A DNA stretch of 64,000 nt. Origin: CAYWQB01 sp964460785 (GTDB lineage: Bacteria > Chlamydiota > Chlamydiia > Chlamydiales > CAYWQB01). The notes below the pieces were generated by a model. That model ran no database searches. It worked only from the letters and a program-made list of their open reading frames with translations, and was not told the origin of the DNA. Of this stretch, positions 52,761 to 61,439 are shown piece by piece; position 1 is the first letter of the stretch, and every line of letters starts with the position of its first letter. Location: positions 62,001-126,000 of the forward strand of contig CAYWQB010000001.1 in assembly GCA_964460785.1 (NCBI GenBank). Reading direction: 5' to 3'. A program made the translations under genes and the position numbers.

Positions 52761-53875
52761 GGAGACTTCTGTACTACCTGAGCATTGATGATCTGTAACT
52801 CTGGGTGCTGCTCCAGAAAGTCCAGTAGCTTTCCAGAGTCGATGGGCTCTCCTCGATATAGATTCTCATAGAGTGTTTGGATTAAGCGAAAGTCATCCTC
52901 TTCATCCACACACAGACGCCACTGAGGCTTGTGTAAGGCTCCTGAAGACTCTAAAAGATCGACTTGAAATTTTTCCGGATGCTGATGAATGCCCCAAGTC
53001 ACATGCTCTCTAGCTGCTTGCGAAAAATCCTCCCCATAGACGCGGAGTAAAGCTTCTCTAGAAATAACTTCTGTATCAAACCCTCTCGGAAATCCTTTTG
53101 AGGACATCGCTGCACACAAATCAACTTTCTGGGACAAAAACTTTTGGATACATTGGTCAATGAGCTCAGGGCTGATGAGAGGACAGTCTGCAGTGATGCG
53201 AACAATAACATCTGCAGAAGATTGCTCCATTGCTTGAACATATCGATCTAATACATCGTGCTCAGAGCCTCGCACACAATCCACTCGAAGAGTATGGCAA
53301 AGAGCTTCAATAGGATCGTCCCGCCCATAGTCTGATGTAGCAACAATCACTTGATTTGCCTGACGAACAAGAGCTAGCCGTTCGACTAAGTGTTGCAATA
53401 AAGGCTTTCCACAAAGCGGACGTAGCACTTTCCCTTGCAAGCGCTCCGATCCCATCCGCGCTTGGACAACAATCACCACATGAGGTGTTATTTTGGCCAA
53501 AGCCCATCTGATTGCTTGCACAATCTCTTGATCTTTACGTAACGTACGAATGGCTGGAGAGAGGCTTCCCCTGCCTTCAGGTAAAAGGCCTTTCACAACA
53601 AGAAAATGCGGCTGCTGTTTACCCAGTTTCTGTGGATCTAAGTGAATGGATAAATCTATAAAGCTATAGGGAAAAACTTCTGAGAGGCTGCTTATAACGA
53701 CATGGGCCCCTGATTTTTGAGAAAAGAAAGCTTGCACTTCCCCTTCTTCCCCCCCCTTTACAAGAGCCGCTTCAATCTCATGCTTTTTTAGATACTCTGC
53801 GATCTGCTTGCAGCGCACATAGGATTGCTCATCATATTGGATTAAACAATATATTTTATCCGCAGAAGAGTCCAT
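52718..53875 (-). CDS. SpsF-like cytidylyltransferase with extra N-terminal domain
   Basis: 385 residues. From about residue 130 the CMP-sugar transferase signature VIVVQARMGSERLQGKVLRPLCGKPLL (residues 131-157) is present, followed by DVIVRITADCPLI and the C-terminal segment ending in a PLD-like SSKGFPRGFDTE. The first 130 residues are a separate alpha/beta domain (YCLIQYDEQSYVRCKQIAEYL) that may bind a nucleotide sugar. SpsF/PseF proteins activate acidic sugars with CTP. A PseG/SpsG-like gene lies at 6119-7126, so the two may belong to the same surface-sugar pathway. Confidence 0.82.
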   Translation of the reverse strand: MDSSADKIYCLIQYDEQSYVRCKQIAEYLKKHEIEAALVKGGEEGEVQAFFSQKSGAHVVISSLSEVFPYSFIDLSIHLDPQKLGKQQPHFLVVKGLLPEGRGSLSPAIRTLRKDQEIVQAIRWALAKITPHVVIVVQARMGSERLQGKVLRPLCGKPLLQHLVERLALVRQANQVIVATSDYGRDDPIEALCHTLRVDCVRGSEHDVLDRYVQAMEQSSADVIVRITADCPLISPELIDQCIQKFLSQKVDLCAAMSSKGFPRGFDTEVISREALLRVYGEDFSQAAREHVTWGIHQHPEKFQVDLLESSGALHKPQWRLCVDEEDDFRLIQTLYENLYRGEPIDSGKLLDFLEQHPELQIINAQVVQKSPQETDSRPSSSMSS

Positions 53876-53948
53876 ATCCCCTCAAAGCATTAAAAAAAGG
53901 TGCTCTCTACCCCTTAATTATCAAAAAGATATTTAACTTTCTATTTTT

Positions 53949-54326
53949 TTATGAGGTCGCTGACTGAGATGAAAAAGTGCTATCCCAAATTCCCTGCACG
54001 ATCTGACAGAAAAGTGCTATAGGTAGAACAGTGATTGTTGTGTAGCTAGCCCCCAATCGAAAGCCTTCGATAGGATCTAGCGATCTTACTGTATAGATAA
54101 ATGTAAATGTAAGAACGAGTGCAGCCATTGCATAAAGAGTTAAATTTGAAAAAATTTCTTCCGATAATTTTTCAATTTTTTCTTTAGCAAAAGTTAGAAG
54201 CTTGCCCGTGCTCTTCTCTCCCTTTGTCACAAAATGTGTGCCTAAGCGACCTTCATCTAGAAGGTCTCTCTTATCTGAAGATAGAACTAGGGTGTCCATA
54301 CCTGGGGTTTCAATAGCTGTAGTCAT
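53949..54326 (-). CDS. Inclusion-membrane-protein-like small protein, paralogue A (125 aa)
   Basis: Soluble N-terminal 65 residues, then two adjacent hydrophobic segments (about 66-83 and 90-110) separated by a short polar turn, the bilobed form typical of chlamydial Inc proteins. It is similar to the gene upstream at 54411: both share KEKIEK-S-x-x-I-FSN and AMA-x-x-VLT, then L-x-P-I-x-GF. No signal peptide. If exported by type III it would insert in a host-derived vacuole membrane. Confidence 0.6.
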   Translation of the reverse strand: MTTAIETPGMDTLVLSSDKRDLLDEGRLGTHFVTKGEKSTGKLLTFAKEKIEKLSEEIFSNLTLYAMAALVLTFTFIYTVRSLDPIEGFRLGASYTTITVLPIALFCQIVQGIWDSTFSSQSATS

Positions 54327-54341
54327 GCCTATACATCTTTA

Positions 54342-54362
54342 GTTATTATCAAAAATAATAAC
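54342..54362. repeat. A+T-rich perfect inverted repeat between the two paralogues
   Basis: Arms GTTATTAT and ATAATAAC with a five-base loop lie 15 bases upstream of paralogue A's start. No T-run follows in the gene direction, so it looks more like a regulatory or accidental repeat than a terminator. Confidence 0.3.
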
Positions 54363-54410
54363 ACAAATAGTTAATTACACAACACATAACTAAAAAGAAA
54401 TAAGACCCCT

Positions 54411-54752
54411 TTAACTTAAAATCTTTTTTGCAATTTCGTAAGAGATGATAATAGGAGAAACTGCCATAGCCAGAACAACTCCTACTTGAAAACCTGCAAT
54501 AGGATTTAAAATAGACACGGTGGCAAAAAGTGTAGAGGTCAAAACCATCATAGCCATTGCATGGAAGGTATTGGAAAAAATACCTGAAGAGGCTTTTTCA
54601 ATTTTTTCCTTAATTACTATCACTCGTCCATTCATGTTGTCATTACCTTGGGTAACAGAGTATGCACCCATACGACCCTTCTCTGGACCATTCACCTCTT
54701 TTTCAGGTTGAAAAGACACATTCGTCATTTCAGCTTCAGCAACTGCAGTCAT
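54411..54752 (-). CDS. Inclusion-membrane-protein-like small protein, paralogue B (113 aa)
   Basis: Begins MTAVAEAEM at 54752, with AGAGGT five bases upstream; the longer frame from 54770 lacks a site and does not match the paralogue's MTTA start. Residues about 50-108 contain two hydrophobic segments (FHAMAMMVLTSTLFATVSIL and FQVGVVLAMAVSPIII) joined by N-P-I-A-G. It appears to be a tandem duplicate of the gene at 53949. Function unknown; likely membrane-inserting effector. Confidence 0.6.
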   Translation of the reverse strand: MTAVAEAEMTNVSFQPEKEVNGPEKGRMGAYSVTQGNDNMNGRVIVIKEKIEKASSGIFSNTFHAMAMMVLTSTLFATVSILNPIAGFQVGVVLAMAVSPIIISYEIAKKILS

Positions 54753-54953
54753 AAGAAACCTCTTTCCCAAGAACGTTAAATTAACATTAAGTTTTTATCA
54801 TACGAAGGTCAAAAAATGCTAGGCAATCATTGTATATCTTTCCACTACAAAAACAGGTCCGCTGTAGTAAAAGTAAAAAAATAGCTTAAAAAAAATTCCA
54901 TCTCTTCTACCTTGTTGAGAAGAAGATGAATACAGCCCTTTCTATGGTCCCCC

Positions 54954-55925
54954 ATGAGCCTTGAATCTATCATAGCGAACCTTCTTACAGCTCCTCCTCT
55001 ATTTTTTCTGCTTGGAGTCATGAGTGTCCTTTTGAAAACCAACTTGGTTTTCCCTCAACCTATTCCAAAGCTTCTTTCTCTTTACTTGCTCTTTTCTATT
55101 GGGCTACGAGGGGGCAATGAGATCTATCGCGATGGGTTTTCTGTCGAACAAATCCCCCTTCTCTGTCTCGCTATTGGCTTTTCCTTAATTGTTCCTGCCA
55201 TTGTCTACTTTGTATTACAAAAGAAGCTTGGTAAAGAAAATGCAGCGGTTATTGGCTCTTCATATGGCTCTGTGAGCACTGTCACTTTCATTACTGGGCT
55301 TGGTTATATGGGTAGCTATGCCGACTTTGGCTACAGCGGAATCCTCATTGCTGCCTTAGCATTAATGGAAGGTCCTGCAATCATTACAGGGATTATTCTA
55401 GGAGAAGCAAGCGCGAGCAAAAAGAAGTTTCGTAAATCTACACTGATTGAAGCTCTTAAGGGAGCTTTCTTGAACTACTCGGTCTATATTCTGTTTGCAA
55501 GCTTGATTGTAGGCTTTCTACTCGGCAATAAGGGGTGGGAGGGGCTTAAGCCTGTCTTTAGCGACCCCTTTAAGGGGATCCTTTCCCTCTTTTTAGTGGA
55601 TATGGGGATCGTTGCAGCTCACCGTATTGATAGTATTTTGCGCAGCGGCTGGACTCCCTTTCTTTTTTCTGTCATTACCCCTTTGATTCTTGGCAGTCTA
55701 AGTATTAGTATTTGCTTTGCTATTGGTACCTCTCAAACAGATGCCTTTCTATTTTCCCTACTTGCGGCAGGAGCCTCTTACATTGCCGTACCTGCTGTGA
55801 TGCGAAGTGCAATCCCAAAGGCAAATCCAGGCCTTTACATCACGATGCCATTGGGATTAACATTGCCTTTCAACCTTGCTTTCGGGATTCCTATCTACTG
55901 GCAAATTACAACTCTCTTTTGGTGA
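54954..55925 (+). CDS. SbtA-type (DUF897) sodium-dependent bicarbonate transporter family protein
   Basis: 323 residues with about ten membrane helices in two halves. The family core segments SIGLRGGNEI (about residue 50), VIGSSYGSVSTVTFITGL and MEGPAIITGIILGE, and the second-half GILSLFLVDMGIVAA are present. In cyanobacteria SbtA imports bicarbonate and is gated by the PII-like SbtB. Here a small gene follows after four bases. A bicarbonate role is family knowledge and unproved outside phototrophs. Confidence 0.88.
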   Translation: MSLESIIANLLTAPPLFFLLGVMSVLLKTNLVFPQPIPKLLSLYLLFSIGLRGGNEIYRDGFSVEQIPLLCLAIGFSLIVPAIVYFVLQKKLGKENAAVIGSSYGSVSTVTFITGLGYMGSYADFGYSGILIAALALMEGPAIITGIILGEASASKKKFRKSTLIEALKGAFLNYSVYILFASLIVGFLLGNKGWEGLKPVFSDPFKGILSLFLVDMGIVAAHRIDSILRSGWTPFLFSVITPLILGSLSISICFAIGTSQTDAFLFSLLAAGASYIAVPAVMRSAIPKANPGLYITMPLGLTLPFNLAFGIPIYWQITTLFW

Positions 55926-55929
55926 GCCT

Positions 55930-56214
55930 ATGCAAATGTACAAAATAGAAATCACTTATCAATCTTATCTACATGAGCGCCTTAGTTACCGCTTGAGCCT
56001 TCTACGCATTGATGAATTCTTTGTTCACTATAATATCAACCGGTGTGATAGCAACGGATGGTCAAGAGAAGATGACATCACAGGCATTTTTGAGTACCAG
56101 ATGATTGTCACCCATGTCGATCAGCAAAAGCTAGAGCTTTTCCACGACAATGTCGTCCCTTACTTAAAAGACAATGGCATTCAATATGCCTGTATAAAAC
56201 TCTGTCACCTGTAG
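55930..56214 (+). CDS. Small protein after SbtA, possible SbtB-like partner (94 aa)
   Basis: ATG at 55930, four bases after the sbtA stop, with GGTGAG just upstream. The predicted pattern of a beta strand (MYKIEITYQS), a helix, two strands (IFEYQMIVTHV) and a helix before a last strand (IQYACIKLCHL) fits a small ferredoxin-like or PII-like fold. No P-loop or conserved PII T-loop is seen. I do not recognise the family; the tight linkage makes it a candidate regulator of the transporter. Confidence 0.65.
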   Translation: MQMYKIEITYQSYLHERLSYRLSLLRIDEFFVHYNINRCDSNGWSREDDITGIFEYQMIVTHVDQQKLELFHDNVVPYLKDNGIQYACIKLCHL

Positions 56215-56224
56215 ACTTAGAGAG

Positions 56225-57061
56225 CTATTCTCCATTTAGTTGACGATCAGACAGGTATCCCTCAATTGCTTTCACTCCTTCTAGCTCTTCAGCTAAGGAA
56301 GGAGCTGCATACACGCGAATATGGCTTAAGATCCCCTCTTCAGAGTCCCCAAAATCCTCCATATACGTTTCATATAGCGCGGACACCCATATAAAACTTT
56401 CCTGACCTTCTTTTTGAACCTGAACCCCTCGAAAGTTATTTACATACTCTCTAGCCGCCTGATCCATCTGCTGATCTATTTTCTCTCCTAAGAATACCTC
56501 TTTCTGCAAGTTTGGATCCTGCCTTCTTGCAGAACACAAGGCATAGTGAATGCGAGAGTCATTCCAAATGGGCCTTAGGATCCTATTTGAGAGATCTTGC
56601 AAGGAGAGTTCTGTTCCATCAATGGTCACTAGCTTTTCCTCCCAAGGACCCCCGCCAAAAAATGACGATCCAACATCCTCTATGCTTGCAATCGGCATGT
56701 GTTGGAGAACCACTTGTACTACTAGGGCATTATATAAATTGACCCAAAAAGCCAGCTGCTCATTTGAGGAATAATCAGAAATAACTAGTTGAGTTAAGTC
56801 TTCGATATAAGAGTTGAGTAACAGCTTATCTTGTGCAGAGACTGTGGAGTAACTAATCAGGTTGACACCTTTCTTACTCGTCACTACATAACGGTTTAAA
56901 AATCTTTGCCATTTCTCATGATTGATAGCCCGTGTGGAGGAAGGGTTAAACACATTCCATTTTGGCCATACTTTTGCTGAAGGTGCTTCATTCCAAAACC
57001 CAAATAAAGGCTGGCATAAGCTAATCCATAAGACCCCAGCAAACAGACACCACCGCTTCAT
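56225..57061 (-). CDS. Secreted DUF547-domain protein
   Basis: 278 residues with a signal peptide (CLFAGVLWISLCQPLFG). The DUF547 core follows: VNLISYSTVS, AFWVNLYNALVVQVVL (about residue 105) and the HYALCSARRQDPNL region, in the usual order. The family is widespread, often exported, and without a known activity. Converges on the small gene after SbtA with ten bases between. Confidence 0.82.
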   Translation of the reverse strand: MKRWCLFAGVLWISLCQPLFGFWNEAPSAKVWPKWNVFNPSSTRAINHEKWQRFLNRYVVTSKKGVNLISYSTVSAQDKLLLNSYIEDLTQLVISDYSSNEQLAFWVNLYNALVVQVVLQHMPIASIEDVGSSFFGGGPWEEKLVTIDGTELSLQDLSNRILRPIWNDSRIHYALCSARRQDPNLQKEVFLGEKIDQQMDQAAREYVNNFRGVQVQKEGQESFIWVSALYETYMEDFGDSEEGILSHIRVYAAPSLAEELEGVKAIEGYLSDRQLNGE

Positions 57062-57096
57062 CTCTTTCCCTTTTGTGCTTTTACAAAAGCGAGTAA

Positions 57097-58356
57097 CTAA
57101 GTCCCCGTTTTCTCTGCAATGCTAAAGTGCTGCAAGCCGACGATGAGGTCTTCCATCTTAGAGCCTTCATCTTCTTGTCCTCCAACCAAATAAGTTGTGT
57201 TTTCTGAAGACCATTGCGAAGCAGACTCCTGCAGCCTTACATACTTTGACAACCCATCAAACCAGTCAACTTCCTGATCTATCAACTGATTCTGGCTTTC
57301 TATTCCCGTCATACTTTGCCATAAAACATGGCTTTGCAAATGGCTGTGATAGATCTCTTTTGTTGAAAACTCGCGTCTATTCTCCACAAGGTCTAACAGT
57401 GCACCATATTTAGCGACATGCCGATCTAAGATTGCTCCAGGAACTTGTTGCGTCGCTGTTGAGGCGCTGATGATTGCCTCTCTCCACTTAGCCACAATCT
57501 TTTCTAACTTTTTTCTCTTGCGATTGCTTAAACTCCCCACCTCTTGGATATCAGATAGAAGTGCTACCGCTTTTGCATAAAGCCTTTTCACTTTCAGTAG
57601 AGAAATCACGCGCTGTTGGGCACAAATGCGCATTCTTAAGCAACTTTCACGAATCGCACCAGACATTGCAAGACAAGCTTGATCTGCCGAAACCTCTTTA
57701 GCAGAGACTCTTCCTAAAAGGCTTAAAGCTTCTGCCCGTAAAGACCTTTCGAGCCCAAGGTCAATATATTCATTCACTTCAATAGGCAGTTGGTGACAAA
57801 TAGACAGCACCCGCCTTTCGATCCAGCTCCCCTCAAAGAGACAAGGAGCTTGCAATACCTTGCATACCGCTTGCCTAAGGTCTGAAAGACGATCTGTTGA
57901 AGCGGTGATTTTTTCTAGGTCATCAAGGGTAGCTCCCTTCACAGCGAGTAGTTTTTGATCGACTAGCCCGACTTCTTTTTTCTCATAGATGCGCCGAATG
58001 ATTGCTTCTCTATCATCAGAATAGAGTCTTGGGGTTAAGCTACAATGTGCTGCTGCATAGCCTGAAGCACACTTTTTTCCTCCTTGATAAAGAGTTGCCA
58101 TACGCTCAACTTCTACAGAGAGCCCTGCTTTTTCATAAATTGCAGCACACACCGCAAAAGTTTGTAAGCGCATAAAGGCGTGGTGTTGGATTCTTTTCTC
58201 AAGAGCTATTTCTGATAAGGGCTTGTGCTCCCCTCCAATACTTGCAGTCATATTGCAAGCCCATGAAACTCTTTTTCTAGACTTCCTTTCACCTCTAAAA
58301 GGCATCTCATCATGCCTGTAAGACCTTGCTTGCAGGACCAAATCTTTTATTCTCAT
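57097..58356 (-). CDS. Helical protein of unknown function (419 aa)
   Basis: ATG at 58356 follows AAGGAGG. The protein is helical, basic at the N-terminus (FRGERKSRKRVSW) and holds about ten Cys residues without a clear metal motif. No signal peptide or membrane segment. Its composition and the divergent neighbouring effector candidate suggest it may be secreted by type III, but I see no specific family mark. Confidence 0.6.
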   Translation of the reverse strand: MRIKDLVLQARSYRHDEMPFRGERKSRKRVSWACNMTASIGGEHKPLSEIALEKRIQHHAFMRLQTFAVCAAIYEKAGLSVEVERMATLYQGGKKCASGYAAAHCSLTPRLYSDDREAIIRRIYEKKEVGLVDQKLLAVKGATLDDLEKITASTDRLSDLRQAVCKVLQAPCLFEGSWIERRVLSICHQLPIEVNEYIDLGLERSLRAEALSLLGRVSAKEVSADQACLAMSGAIRESCLRMRICAQQRVISLLKVKRLYAKAVALLSDIQEVGSLSNRKRKKLEKIVAKWREAIISASTATQQVPGAILDRHVAKYGALLDLVENRREFSTKEIYHSHLQSHVLWQSMTGIESQNQLIDQEVDWFDGLSKYVRLQESASQWSSENTTYLVGGQEDEGSKMEDLIVGLQHFSIAEKTGT

Positions 58357-58573
58357 CACCCCTCCTTGAGATGGAAATTGGCCCTTTACTAGAAGACCCC
58401 TTCCCTGTTGAGGGGAATAAAGAAATTGTTAAATTTTCACAAAGATTTTTTCTTTTATTTTTATCCTTAAAGGTTGGTTATTGCACAAGAGACTCTATAT
58501 TAGATAGATGCACCAATTATACCCCCTTATTTCTAAGTATGATAAAATAAAGGAGCAAAGCGACGGAGTATGT

Positions 58574-60601
58574 ATGTCCATAGAAAGTTCAGGAGCTGGC
58601 TCTTCTCCATTTGAGCAGATGCCAGAGGCAGATCTAGCCTCACATATTGGAGAGGTACGGCCTGTAGACCCCAGCACACCGGTCAAAGGGGCACGTATAG
58701 CAGAGGTTTTTGCTGAAACCCCTGTAGCGGCTACACGAGCAACGACTACAGCAGCAAAGGCGCGCCGGTGGACTGTGCTTTCAGAAGAAGAGCAAGCAAG
58801 TGTGACGCATAGCTTTTTAGGGGATACAGATAAAAAGTCCCCCGCCACCCCTCATGAAAGAAAAGCTTTAAAGACTCTGCTCAATATACACAACCGCTCA
58901 CTTCCCCTCCCCCCTCTAGAAGAATATACAAGAGAAGTTGAGGAGAGGTATCTAGCGGTTTTTGAACCACACAAAGACGCGTTTAGTGAAGGAAAGTTAG
59001 AGAGATCCCTTTCTGCTCCTGATGAAAGAGGCGAAGCAAGAATCGACTTAAAAGGCTTAACTTATAGCAAGGTTCAAGATCTTTCCAAAACGTCAGAAAG
59101 AACGATTAAGGCTTATCAGAAATTAGCAGAAAGATACTTGGACCCAGAAGCTTCGATTAGTGACCTTATCACATGCCAAAAGGAAATAGAAGACCTGGAG
59201 CTTGTATTTAACGAATCCTTTTCTGAAATAGAAGACGCCTTCAAGAGCATTGAAGAGCAAATACGCTCAAAAACGCTAGAGGTAGGAGAAGAGACTCTTG
59301 AAACGTTTCGCCGGCTTGTTGCTTTATTGCCCGGGATCAAATCCAGCCATGCTATGTATGGAGAGTTAGGGGTAATTCGTGAGTCCATACCTGACACCCC
59401 CTCCTTGGAGGCTTGTGCTCATTTTTTGCGCTTATCTGTTGATAGCCCCTCCATACAAGCAAGAGCCAATCAGGTTCTAAAACCAGGTTTACGAGAAAGT
59501 AGAGAGTCTGAAGCCTTAAACTACATTACAAACCTCAACTATCTACTAGAAAGAAAAGAAGAGCTTCATGCGATTGCAGAGAAAGCACAAGGCTTGCGTG
59601 CAAGGTTTGACAAAAACCCTACAGCAGCTATTCCTGAAGAGGATAAAATCACTCCAGAAGAAGCCTCCTTACTTGATACAGCCAAGAGAGTTACCGCACA
59701 AGTTCGCTCAATAGATAATCTCTTAGGAGGAGATCATGACAAGATTCATAACCTGCGGTCAACCATTGATACAATTGAACGTGCTACAGCAGGTTCTGAA
59801 ATCAACTACTACTCTGAAGCTAGCCTAGTCACCTACCAAGCAGAGCCTTATAAAAAGTACTATGATCATGTATCAAGAGAAGCGAAGTGTGCAAGAAAGG
59901 TCAATGGACTCTTTGCAAAATTGCAAAGGATGATGACTGCAGGGGAAGAGGACCATGCAGCCTTGATTTTCACAAATGATGGAGAAATGCGGCAATCACA
60001 TGTTTATGCAAAATATAAAAACTCTCCTCTAGATGCCCAGCGCGCTGGCATGCAATCCTACACGATTCCCTATAAAGTAAAAGCTACCGGCTTAGTGCAA
60101 GATGAAAAAAGCGCGGATATCTTGAGAAAAGCCCTTGGTGCTGGTTGGGAAGATATGATTCAAGAGCTCTGGACAGAAATGAGAGATGACTTCCATCAAT
60201 CTCTGCTAGAAAGCCCTCCGCACATTGATAACTCTTTGGGTAGAAGGATTAAATCAGTTATGGGGCCGACACGTAAGCGAAGGGGGACAGATCATACAGA
60301 GCACCGCATGTTGCCTGCAAACCGAAGTCGCATGTTTTGTTCAGAGTTTGCAGCTTTAGGCTTGATTATCACAGCCAACCGGCTCAATGATCGCCTTTGT
60401 GCCATGGTGCAGCGCCACCATGGAGAGGCTGGAACGCCTCCCCCAGATCTTTCAACACCTTTAGTGCGCTTTCCTATGCACAGGAAGCAAAAACTATCTC
60501 ATATTCACCCTCCAAGGCTCGTACGAGATTACCCTGAAATTTTCAAGCGTATGGAGCCTCCTGCTGTTACCAAAGCTCTTTTTCAACTACCCAAGACCTA
60601 G
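58574..60601 (+). CDS. Large helical protein with permuted papain-like C-terminal signature (675 aa), candidate effector
   Basis: ATG at 58574 with GGAG five bases upstream; the longer frame from 58508 has no site. The Ser/Gly/Thr-rich first 80 residues suggest a type III secretion signal. A long helical part is followed by a C-terminal domain in which SHVYAKYK (His near residue 475) and MFCSEFAALGLI (Cys near 588) recall the His-then-Cys order of circularly permuted NlpC/P60 (YiiX/YebB-like) hydrolases. If right, it would be a cysteine hydrolase or acyltransferase acting in the host. The catalytic assignment is tentative. Confidence 0.6.
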   Translation: MSIESSGAGSSPFEQMPEADLASHIGEVRPVDPSTPVKGARIAEVFAETPVAATRATTTAAKARRWTVLSEEEQASVTHSFLGDTDKKSPATPHERKALKTLLNIHNRSLPLPPLEEYTREVEERYLAVFEPHKDAFSEGKLERSLSAPDERGEARIDLKGLTYSKVQDLSKTSERTIKAYQKLAERYLDPEASISDLITCQKEIEDLELVFNESFSEIEDAFKSIEEQIRSKTLEVGEETLETFRRLVALLPGIKSSHAMYGELGVIRESIPDTPSLEACAHFLRLSVDSPSIQARANQVLKPGLRESRESEALNYITNLNYLLERKEELHAIAEKAQGLRARFDKNPTAAIPEEDKITPEEASLLDTAKRVTAQVRSIDNLLGGDHDKIHNLRSTIDTIERATAGSEINYYSEASLVTYQAEPYKKYYDHVSREAKCARKVNGLFAKLQRMMTAGEEDHAALIFTNDGEMRQSHVYAKYKNSPLDAQRAGMQSYTIPYKVKATGLVQDEKSADILRKALGAGWEDMIQELWTEMRDDFHQSLLESPPHIDNSLGRRIKSVMGPTRKRRGTDHTEHRMLPANRSRMFCSEFAALGLIITANRLNDRLCAMVQRHHGEAGTPPPDLSTPLVRFPMHRKQKLSHIHPPRLVRDYPEIFKRMEPPAVTKALFQLPKT

Positions 60602-60672
60602 AAATGAATCTCTCAATCCATTGCAAGAAAAACTTTTATTCCTCTAGACTGCCCGCATAACAGGGGTTAGTC

Positions 60673-61044
60673 ATGAATTTTCTTCTTGTCGGCTGTGGTG
60701 CGGCGGTGGGAGCCTGCACACGCTACCTTACATCGCTTTGGTTTGCTCGGATGACAAAAAAAGCTCCTGCTCCCTGGCACTTGCCGTGGGGGACGCTTTT
60801 TGTGAATATTGTCGGCTGCTTTCTCATTGGCCTATATGCCGATAGCCCCCTTCTCCCCTCAAAAGCGGCAAAAGAGCTTATTCTTCTTGGTTTTTTAGGA
60901 GGGTTAACCACCTTTGCTACATTCAGCTTGGAAGCTAGTTCTCTTTTTCAAGATAAAAGATATAAGTCTTTGGCTCTCTATATCTTTTTACAAGTTATTC
61001 TTTCTCTTGCAGCAGTTACTGGAGGAAAAATGATTTATGCTTAG
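60673..61044 (+). CDS. crcB: Fluoride channel FluC/CrcB, first subunit
   Basis: 123 residues, four membrane helices. The family marks GAAVGACTRY, GTLFVNIVGCFLIGL (channel Asn) and the break LGGLTTFATFSLE with its conserved TF(A/S)TFS are present. Fluc proteins let fluoride leave the cell. The start of the second copy overlaps the end of this one by eight bases, indicating a co-translated pair. Confidence 0.92.
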   Translation: MNFLLVGCGAAVGACTRYLTSLWFARMTKKAPAPWHLPWGTLFVNIVGCFLIGLYADSPLLPSKAAKELILLGFLGGLTTFATFSLEASSLFQDKRYKSLALYIFLQVILSLAAVTGGKMIYA

Positions 61045-61438
61045 CCACTTGCTTCTGATTGCTGTAGGGGCCTTTGCAGGAGGGATTGCTCGTGTTGCAC
61101 TCTCTGAAACTTTACTCCCCTTTAGTTTGCCTTACTTACCCTTAGGTACGGTCTCTGTGAATCTCTTAGGTTGCTTTTTCATGGGCTTGTTTGCCTTTGC
61201 GAAGAAAGACCAAAAAGGATCTTCCGTCCCCTTACTAAGGTGTGAAAAAACACAAAAGCTTCTTCTGACTGGGTTTTTAGGAGCATTCACAACCTTTTCA
61301 GCATTTGGGTTAGAGTTGTCCGAAGCATGGCTCCAAAACCAGCCCTTCATCATTATTTTTGATGTTTTTGAAGAAGTGATTCTGGGAATTGGCTGTATTT
61401 TTGCTGGAGGGCTTTTGCGCCATAAACTTTGGCCTTAA
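61037..61438 (+). CDS. crcB: Fluoride channel FluC/CrcB, second subunit
   Basis: 133 residues with four helices and the same marks: GAFAGGIARV, GTVSVNLLGCFFMGL and FLGAFTTFSAFGLE. The insertion between helices 2 and 3 is longer than in the first copy (KKDQKGSSVPLLRCEKTQK). Paired fluC genes usually give a heterodimer in inverted orientation. I looked for a fluoride riboswitch upstream of the pair and saw none. Confidence 0.92.
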   Translation: MLSHLLLIAVGAFAGGIARVALSETLLPFSLPYLPLGTVSVNLLGCFFMGLFAFAKKDQKGSSVPLLRCEKTQKLLLTGFLGAFTTFSAFGLELSEAWLQNQPFIIIFDVFEEVILGIGCIFAGGLLRHKLWP

Positions 61439-61439
61439 C

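Noticed and set aside
60602..60672. Possible fluoride riboswitch before the two fluC genes
   Set aside because: The 71-base gap shows no GGNGAUGG-type core or pseudoknot, so I do not claim one.
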